From Candidimonas humi (GTDB lineage Bacteria > Pseudomonadota > Gammaproteobacteria > Burkholderiales > Burkholderiaceae_B), in assembly GCF_019166065.1 (NCBI RefSeq), contig NZ_JAHTBN010000008.1, positions 62,001 to 126,000 of the forward strand: a stretch of DNA of 64,000 bases, written 5' to 3'. How positions within the stretch are numbered: the first letter of the stretch is position 1; each line of letters starts with the position of its first letter. The notes beneath the pieces are model-generated. The model saw only the letters and a list, made by a program, of their open reading frames with translations, was not told where the DNA came from and searched no databases. Positions 59,334 to 64,000 of this stretch are shown here, in pieces. The translations under genes and the position numbers were made by a program.

Positions 59334-60197
59334 TCAGCCCAAGGATTCCAGGATCCGGCGGGCCTGCTTGGCATGAGGCTCGTCTATCATTTGCCCGTCC
59401 AATTGCAGCGCGCGTTCACCGGGATTCGCCGCAAACGCCGCGAGCACGCGCCTGGCCCAGGCTATCTTCTCGGACGAAAAAGTGAACGCGTGGTTGATCG
59501 CTTCGATCTGGGCCGGATGTATGGCCATCTTGCCGCTGAAACCATCGCGGAATGCCGCCTGCGCTTCGCGCCCGACCCTTTCCGTATCTTTCAGAGCAAC
59601 CGTGACAGCATCGATCGCCCGCACGCCGGCCGCGGCGGCGCCCAATACGCACAACGACCGCGCCAGGCGGAAGGGATCGGTATAGACGCCGCCCTCGCTA
59701 TTGCTGATCACGCCCATGTCCGCCCCCAAGTCCTCGCCGCCCCAGGCCAGGCCCCACAAGCGGTCGGTCACGCCCGCATAATCGGAAAGCCGGAACAAGG
59801 ACGCCGCCGTCTCGGTGGCAATCGCCAGGATCCTGGTTTGCCCGATAGCGATGCCCGCGGACGCCTCCAGGGCGTCGAGATAGCAGGCGACCGGAAACAG
59901 CGAATCGCGGCCACAGCATTTGGGCAGCACGATTCCATACGGCCGCTGCGGAACGATGGCCGCCAGATCCTGCAGCAGCAGACCGCTGCCCGCGGAGTTC
60001 ACGCGCACCCACAACTGCTGGCCCGATGACCGGGAACCGAGCATGCGGACCACGTTCTCGCGCGCCTGTTGCTTGCCGTCGGGCGGCACCGAGTCTTCGA
60101 GATCCAGGATCAGGGCGTGCGCATCGCCGCCCTGCGCCTTGGCGAACTTGTCCGGCGAGCTTGCCGGCACGAACAGCATGGACGCGCTCATGTTCAT
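59334..60197 (-). CDS. CitE-like CoA-ester lyase (HpcH/HpaI family)
   Basis: 287 residues. LFVPASSPDKFAKA, LILDLEDSVPP (metal-binding acidic residues), WVRVNSAGS, IATETAAS and GGEDLGADMG match citramalyl-/malyl-CoA lyases. ATG 60197 overlaps the MaoC stop (ATGA). With the MaoC and CoA-transferase genes nearby it fits cleavage of a C5 hydroxyacyl-CoA to acetyl-CoA and pyruvate. Confidence 0.85.
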   Translation of the reverse strand: MNMSASMLFVPASSPDKFAKAQGGDAHALILDLEDSVPPDGKQQARENVVRMLGSRSSGQQLWVRVNSAGSGLLLQDLAAIVPQRPYGIVLPKCCGRDSLFPVACYLDALEASAGIAIGQTRILAIATETAASLFRLSDYAGVTDRLWGLAWGGEDLGADMGVISNSEGGVYTDPFRLARSLCVLGAAAAGVRAIDAVTVALKDTERVGREAQAAFRDGFSGKMAIHPAQIEAINHAFTFSSEKIAWARRVLAAFAANPGERALQLDGQMIDEPHAKQARRILESLG

Positions 60198-60652
60198 GCC
60201 TCCCGCGGCAGCTTGTGCATGAAGGCCGCCCGCTTGCATATGCACACGACTTTGTCGTCCTGGTTCAGGCCCGTATGTTCGAATTCCACAATGCCGGCGG
60301 CCGGGCGGGATTTGCTTTCGCGCTTGCTCAGCACCTTGGTGCGGACGCGGATCGTGTCGCCGGCGAACACCGGCGCGGGAAAGCTGGTTTCGCTCATGCC
60401 CAGGTTGGCAACCGTAGTCCGCAGCGTGGTGTCGTTGACGCTCATGCCTATCACCAGGCCCAGGGTAAACAGGCTGTTGACCAGCGGCTTCTTGAATTCC
60501 GTTCCCGCCGCGAAATGGGCGTCGATGTGCAGCGGCTGCACATTCATCGTCAGCGTGCTGAAGAGCACATTGTCCATTTCGGTCACGGTGCGGGTCCAGG
60601 GGTGGTCGAACTGCTGGCCGACGGTGAATTCTTCGTAATAAAGACCTGCCAT
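60194..60652 (-). CDS. MaoC-family hydratase
   Basis: 152 residues, single hot-dog domain. NVQPLHIDAHFA carries the hydratase Asp/His pattern and FAGDTIRVRTKVL is typical. Strong GGAAGGAG before ATG 60652. Likely hydrates an enoyl-CoA such as itaconyl- or mesaconyl-CoA before the lyase acts (inference). Confidence 0.86.
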   Translation of the reverse strand: MAGLYYEEFTVGQQFDHPWTRTVTEMDNVLFSTLTMNVQPLHIDAHFAAGTEFKKPLVNSLFTLGLVIGMSVNDTTLRTTVANLGMSETSFPAPVFAGDTIRVRTKVLSKRESKSRPAAGIVEFEHTGLNQDDKVVCICKRAAFMHKLPREA

Positions 60653-60674
60653 GTTTTTCTCCTTCCGTATCAAT

Positions 60675-60690
60675 GTTCATATTTATGAAC
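60675..60690. promoter_or_regulatory. Palindrome GTTCATATTTATGAAC, candidate IclR operator 1
   Basis: Perfect 16-bp inverted repeat 22 bp upstream of maoC, in the divergent gap with iclR. A nearly identical site lies at 61853. Confidence 0.7.
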
Positions 60691-60948
60691 TATTATACGC
60701 AATCATGAATCTATATTTAGGAATTTTTCCACTGAGACCAGGGCCGTGAAAGACCACGGGCATGGCCTCGTCGAGACGCAGGGCAAGACCGCCCTGCTTT
60801 TCTGCTTAAATTCGTCATGCCTCCCACGCGCGCGCTGCGCCGGCCGGGCCCGCCTCGCAGCGGCAGCGCATCGAGGCAATTCTTCCCGGCGCAGATCGTG
60901 TTCGGGTCCATACGCCTCTGCGGCGTTGAATCTCTCCGACCTACACCC

Positions 60949-61713
60949 ATGAATAGCGACGTAAAAAGTGCCAAGCGGGTTCTGAGCATCTTGCAGTTCT
61001 TTGCGCAAACCAAGGCCCCCGCGACACTCACCCAGATTTCCTCGGCGCTGGGCTTCCCGAAATCCAGTTGCCTAGCCCTGCTCGACACCCTGGAAGGCGA
61101 AGGATATGCGCGCCTGGACGCAGGCCGCTATTACCTGACGCGCCGCTGGCTGAACGAGGCCCGGATCGTCGCCGAGCACGACCAGTTGACGGCCCTGGTC
61201 CGCCCCGAACTCGAGCGCTTGCGCGACACGCTGGGCGAGACCCTGATCCTGGGGCAACGCTCGGGGCGCCGCGTGGTGTACCTGGACGTTGCGGAGCCCG
61301 ACCGCGTGGTGCGCTTCACCGCATGGACCGGCCAGACCAAGCCGCTGCATGCATCCGCTTCGGGCCGCGCCCTGCTGGGCGCCATGGACGCGCCCGAAAG
61401 AGAACACCTGCTGGAAAACCTGACGCTGGATCGCTATACCGATGCGACTCCCACCACGCTGGCCGAACTGCGCAAGGAAATCGACGCCGGGCTGCGGCGC
61501 GGCTGGCATCTCAACCTGGGCCAGCACCAGGCCGATACCCTGTCGATCGCCTGTGCCATGCGCCTGTACGGCACGCCTTATTGCCTGATCGTGGGGGCGC
61601 CGATGGATCGCGCCCGAGTGCGCGCGGACGAAATCGGCCAGGCGCTCGCACAGGCTTGCAAACATCTGGCCTCGCAGATCGACGGCGTAGAGGCAGCATC
61701 GCCGCGCGACTAG
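60949..61713 (+). CDS. IclR-family regulator
   Basis: 254 residues. HTH LTQISSALGFPKSSCLALLD and the IclR effector domain from about residue 75 with LHASASGRALLGAM. ATG 60949; the ribosome site is weak and the long open frame upstream is unlikely to be coding. Flanked by two similar palindromes; probably controls the lyase/hydratase and CoA-transferase genes. Confidence 0.88.
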   Translation: MNSDVKSAKRVLSILQFFAQTKAPATLTQISSALGFPKSSCLALLDTLEGEGYARLDAGRYYLTRRWLNEARIVAEHDQLTALVRPELERLRDTLGETLILGQRSGRRVVYLDVAEPDRVVRFTAWTGQTKPLHASASGRALLGAMDAPEREHLLENLTLDRYTDATPTTLAELRKEIDAGLRRGWHLNLGQHQADTLSIACAMRLYGTPYCLIVGAPMDRARVRADEIGQALAQACKHLASQIDGVEAASPRD

Positions 61714-61852
61714 CCCGGCCGCCATCCAGGCCTCCCGCTACACGGGCCCGCGCCGTTTCACTCTTCGGGTTCCGTGCCTGGGCCGCCCTGGCCCTTCGGG
61801 TAATTACCGATACCGCCCTATTGATCCTTTTAGTTCACAAACATAAACTTTA

Positions 61853-61868
61853 ATTCATATTTACGAAC
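61853..61868. promoter_or_regulatory. Candidate IclR operator 2
   Basis: ATTCATATTTACGAAC differs from operator 1 at two positions and lies 115 bp before the CoA-transferase start. A weaker half (GTTCACAAACATAAAC) precedes it at 61833. Confidence 0.62.
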
Positions 61869-61982
61869 AAACAGCCAGCCGGCCAATTTGCCGGATTGGC
61901 TCGTCGAAACTTGCGCATGGTTCCCGCCCCTCCGAAGGCGGCCGCCCGCTACGCGAGATTGCCTCATCAAGGAACAAGCACA

Positions 61983-63146
61983 ATGCCGGGCGCGATGGAT
62001 GGAGTACGGATTCTGGACCTGACCAGCGTGGGCATGGGCCCCATGGCGACCCAGATGCTGGGCGACATGGGCGCCGACGTAATCAAGATCGAATCGGCCG
62101 CGGGAGACGTATTCCGTCACGTGACCCCGCAACGGCACACGGGCATGAGCCACGCCCACCTCAACCTGAACCGCAACAAGCGCAGCGTGGTACTGGACAT
62201 AAAGAGCCCCGCCGGCCGCGAGCAGCTCGAACGCCTGCTGGAAGGCGCCGACGTATTCATCTCCAATATGCGCGCGCCGGCCATGCGCCGGCTCGGCCTG
62301 GATTACGCCACGCTGCAGGCCCGCTATCCGCGCCTGGTGTACTGCGCCTGCTACGGCTATTCGGAAGCCGGCCCGTATGCGGGCCGCGCGGCGATCGACG
62401 ACACGATCCAGGCTGTCTCGGGGCTGGCATGGCTGCAGGGCGGCGCGGGCCAGCAGGCGCCGCATTACGTGAACTCGGTCATGGCGGACAAAGTCGTCGC
62501 GCTGTACGTGGCCAATGCCGTGGCCTGCGCCCTCTATGCGCGCGAGCGCACGGGCCAGGGCCAGTCGGTCGAAGTGCCGATGTTCGAATGCATGGCTGCT
62601 TTCATGCTGCCGGAACACCTGGCCGGCCTGACTTTCGTGCCGCCCGAGGGCGGAGCCGGCTACGCGCGGCTGCTCAATCCCTACCGGCGCCCGTTCCGCA
62701 CGCGCGACGGCTACCTCAGCGTCGTCCCTTACACCGACACTCAATGGCGCCGTTTCTTCGACCTGGCCGGCGCGCCGGAAATGGCCGAAGACCCGCGCTA
62801 CCAGACACTCAACAGCCGCAGCCGGCACTTCCCCGAGCTGTACGGCTTCGTCGAGAGCACACTGCCCGCGCACAGCACGGCCGAATGGGTATCCCTGCTG
62901 ACTCAGGCCGATATTCCCTTCGCGCCCGTCAATTCCATTGCGGACCTGCTCGATGACCCGCACCTGGCGGCCACGGGGTTCTGGCACAAATCCGAACATC
63001 CCACCGAGGGCACGCTGGTCCAGCCGGGGATACCCGTGCGCTTCAGCCGCACCCCCGGTTCGATCAGGCGGCATGCCCCCACGCTGGGCGAACACACCGA
63101 AGAAGTGCTGGACGAACTCGAACGCAATCGCAGCGAGCGAAATTAA
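61983..63146 (+). CDS. CaiB/BaiF class III CoA transferase
   Basis: 387 residues. GVRILDLTSVGMGPMATQML, LGDMGADVIKIES and the candidate catalytic Asp in IDDTIQAVSG. AAGGAA before ATG 61983. Same strand as the Bug receptor that follows 20 bp later. Probably activates the acid taken up by that receptor, then handled by MaoC and the lyase. Confidence 0.9.
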   Translation: MPGAMDGVRILDLTSVGMGPMATQMLGDMGADVIKIESAAGDVFRHVTPQRHTGMSHAHLNLNRNKRSVVLDIKSPAGREQLERLLEGADVFISNMRAPAMRRLGLDYATLQARYPRLVYCACYGYSEAGPYAGRAAIDDTIQAVSGLAWLQGGAGQQAPHYVNSVMADKVVALYVANAVACALYARERTGQGQSVEVPMFECMAAFMLPEHLAGLTFVPPEGGAGYARLLNPYRRPFRTRDGYLSVVPYTDTQWRRFFDLAGAPEMAEDPRYQTLNSRSRHFPELYGFVESTLPAHSTAEWVSLLTQADIPFAPVNSIADLLDDPHLAATGFWHKSEHPTEGTLVQPGIPVRFSRTPGSIRRHAPTLGEHTEEVLDELERNRSERN

Positions 63147-63166
63147 AAACCACTGGAGGAAAGATC

Positions 63167-64000
63167 ATGCGCAACATCCTGGGCGGCGCCGTGCTGGCGC
63201 TGTCATGCCTGCCGGCGATCGCGGCGACCGCCGCCTACCCCGACCCCGCCAAACCCATACAGTTCGTCGTCGGCTTTCCGGCAGGCAGCACCATCGACAA
63301 TGTGTCCCGCCTGCTGCTGGACAATATCCGCAAGCGCACCGGGGCGACCATCGTGGTCGAGAACAAGCCCGGCGCGCTCGGCGTGATCGGCCTGGGGCAA
63401 GTCGCCCACGCCGCCCCCGACGGCTACACGATGATGCCCAGCTCCAGCGCCACCAATTCGTCGGGCCCCTATCTGTCGAAGGCCTTCCAGCGCTACGACA
63501 CAGTGCACGGCTTCACGCACGTCGCGCGCGTGGTGCGCTTCGACGTGGCGGTCGTGACCAACGCCGCCAAACAATACAGCACAGCCCAGGCGCTCATCGG
63601 CGCCGCCAAGGCCAAGCCGGGGGCGCTCAGCAGCGGCTACGGTTCGGGCACCGGCCGGGTGGCCGCCGCGGCCTTCAGCCGCGCCGCCGGCATCAACGTA
63701 GTAGCCGTGCCCTACAAGGGCCAGCCCGCGGCCATCACCGACTTGCTGGGCGGGCGCATCGATTTCGTGGCCGCGGATCTCGGTTCCGTGCTGCCGCAGA
63801 TCCACGCAAAAAAACTCGACGCCGTCGCCCTGGTTGCCGACAAACGCTCCACCATCCTGCCCGACGTGCCCACGGGCAAAGAGCTGGGCCTGGCCGACCT
63901 GAACCTGGTCGGCTGGATCGGCGTCTCGGGCCCGGCGAAGCTGCCGGACCCCGTCGTAAGCTGGTGGGCCAAGCAACTGAAACTGGCCATGGCCGACCCG
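63167..64000 (+). CDS. Bug-type receptor (3' end outside window)
   Basis: 278 codons visible. Signal peptide MRNILGGAVLALSCLPAIA; then KPIQFVVGFPAGSTIDNVSR, VENKPGALGVIGLGQVA and APDGYT. Strong TGGAGGA upstream of the ATG. The third carboxylate-type receptor in the window, paired with the CoA transferase just upstream. Confidence 0.92.
   Translation, partial: MRNILGGAVLALSCLPAIAATAAYPDPAKPIQFVVGFPAGSTIDNVSRLLLDNIRKRTGATIVVENKPGALGVIGLGQVAHAAPDGYTMMPSSSATNSSGPYLSKAFQRYDTVHGFTHVARVVRFDVAVVTNAAKQYSTAQALIGAAKAKPGALSSGYGSGTGRVAAAAFSRAAGINVVAVPYKGQPAAITDLLGGRIDFVAADLGSVLPQIHAKKLDAVALVADKRSTILPDVPTGKELGLADLNLVGWIGVSGPAKLPDPVVSWWAKQLKLAMADP

Overview
The window is high-GC DNA that looks like an environmental member of the Alcaligenaceae (Bordetella/Achromobacter type). 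The evidence is two complete or nearly complete Bug-type receptors plus a TctC receptor, a TctDE-TctCBA tripartite tricarboxylate system arranged like Bordetella bctDE-bctCBA, a protocatechuate ortho-cleavage cluster, and many CoA-transferase, acyl-CoA dehydrogenase and branched-chain-acid ABC genes. Unlike the asaccharolytic classical Bordetella, it encodes the upper Entner-Doudoroff route (zwf, pgl, edd, eda, hexR). Assignment to a genus is inference.

Layout. 1-7.4 kb: a YejABEF-type peptide importer on the minus strand, headed by a secreted staphylococcal-type nuclease and interrupted between yejB and yejE by a 272-bp inverted-repeat element. 7.4-10.8 kb: aidB, corA and a DUF423 protein. 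10.8-16.1 kb: CoA transferase, Bug receptor and acyl-CoA dehydrogenase, divergent from a LysR regulator. 16.1-21.4 kb: tctDE-tctCBA, probably citrate uptake. 21.4-25.5 kb: pcaHGB with divergent pcaQ. 25.6-39.4 kb: sugar-acid region. edd (two HexR boxes) and eda on the plus strand converge on a minus-strand operon of LacI regulator, polar-amino-acid-type ABC transporter, TIM-barrel isomerase and 2-keto-3-deoxygluconate kinase; then zwf-pgl, hexR and an adenine deaminase.

39.4-44.3 kb: esterase, Ser-rich lipoprotein, cold-shock protein, 3-methyladenine glycosylase and a 2-hydroxyacid dehydrogenase. Between the lipoprotein and the cold-shock gene lie three 28-bp repeats with 31-33 bp spacers that resemble a decayed type I-F CRISPR array; no cas gene is present. 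44.3-47.1 kb: a lower-GC island ending at a tRNA-Arg, with a solitary HsdR-N-type nuclease, a zinc-ribbon protein and a two-helix membrane protein. 47.3-51.3 kb: lldD, a MocR regulator with a 19-bp palindrome, and paaY. 51.5-58.1 kb: a branched-chain-type ABC transporter with a DUF2090 aldolase-like protein and a HAD hydrolase. 59.3-64 kb: MaoC hydratase, CitE-like lyase, IclR regulator, class III CoA transferase and a Bug receptor, a set that resembles a C5-dicarboxylate (itaconate/citramalate-type) pathway.

A recurrent oddity is short tandem repeats in or just behind gene 3' ends and linkers (yejF linker, pcaQ N-terminus, 126-bp heptamer array before edd, hexamer array in the adenine deaminase tail, livF tail, lipoprotein tail). 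Family assignments come from reading the translated sequences; no database search was run.
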